A DNA stretch of 5,549 bases. Source: an uncultured Bacillota bacterium. Its GTDB lineage: Bacteria; Bacillota; Clostridia; Peptostreptococcales; Anaerovoracaceae. Within the stretch, counting starts at the first letter, position 1; each line of letters starts with the position of its first letter. The position numbers and the translations under genes were made by a program. This document shows positions 5,495 to 5,549 of the stretch, piece after piece. The notes beneath the pieces are model-generated. The model saw only the letters and a list, made by a program, of their open reading frames with translations, made no database searches and was not told the origin of the DNA. The stretch is taken from contig CAMOXP010000098.1 of assembly GCA_946629205.1 (NCBI GenBank), forward strand, positions 1-5,549, in the 5' to 3' direction.

Positions 5495-5549
5495 ATGAAA
5501 CACAAAGGGAAACTGCTGCTCCTGAGTGTATTCCTCATAGCGATGCTGA
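5495..5549 (+). CDS. N-terminus of an exported protein (signal peptide or lipoprotein), cut by the window end
   Basis: Only the first 18 codons are present: MKHKGKLLLLSVFLIAML. A basic start (K2, H3, K4, K6) is followed by an unbroken hydrophobic stretch from residue 7, the n- and h-regions of a Sec signal peptide or of a single membrane anchor. The cleavage site or lipobox lies outside the window. AAAGGA (5482-5487) sits 7 nt before the ATG and supports the start. Its place after a catabolic GRE operon would suit a substrate-binding protein of an ABC or TRAP transporter, but nothing in the visible sequence shows this. The 287-nt gap and its own promoter candidate suggest it may be transcribed separately from the trio. 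Confidence 0.65.
   Translation, partial: MKHKGKLLLLSVFLIAML

Noticed and set aside
1..5549. CRISPR array, tRNA or rRNA genes, insertion sequence or integrase
   Set aside because: I found no evenly spaced direct repeats of CRISPR type, no tRNA-like cloverleaf signatures and no transposase or recombinase-like protein on either strand.

Overview
The window reads as anaerobic bacterial DNA. It is moderately GC-rich by eye, has strong AGGAG-type ribosome sites and tight gene packing, and centres on an oxygen-sensitive glycyl radical enzyme (GRE). The style fits a Clostridia-like Bacillota anaerobe, possibly from the gut. That placement is inference; no rRNA or other lineage marker is present.

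Layout, all genes on the + strand. Positions 1-324 hold a 107-aa protein I do not recognise. Positions 386-859 encode a GNAT acetyltransferase. Positions 860-984 are a thymine-free, C/A-rich stretch with a degenerate 22-nt tandem repeat. Positions 985-1119 encode a 44-aa lysine-rich microprotein with an excellent ribosome site. Next comes a tightly coupled trio: a 789-aa GRE (1142-3511), its 304-aa radical-SAM activase (3511-4425, 1-nt overlap) and a 261-aa UcpA-like short-chain dehydrogenase (4422-5207, 4-nt overlap). The 287-nt gap after the trio is full of inverted repeats and has an extended -10 promoter candidate. A secreted or lipoprotein-type protein starts at 5495 and runs off the window.

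How the genes work together. The activase should use S-adenosylmethionine and a [4Fe-4S] cluster to put a radical on Gly764 of the GRE. The radical passes to Cys430, which attacks the substrate. The SDR has an NAD-type acidic residue (Asp36) and probably interconverts an alcohol and a carbonyl just before or after the GRE step. If the gene at 5495 is a transporter binding protein, as its signal-like start would allow, it could import the substrate.

The main point of interest is the GRE active site. Overall length and motifs match the glycerol-dehydratase-like branch. However, the usual Cys-X-Glu motif reads Cys-Thr-Gln, and the His of the usual G-H-x-x-x-D-Y motif reads Glu. These are two substitutions at positions that matter in known GRE eliminases, so substrate and reaction should not be transferred from glycerol or hydroxyproline dehydratases. 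Together with the UcpA-like SDR, the microprotein and the structured downstream leader, this is a candidate uncharacterised anaerobic catabolic operon.
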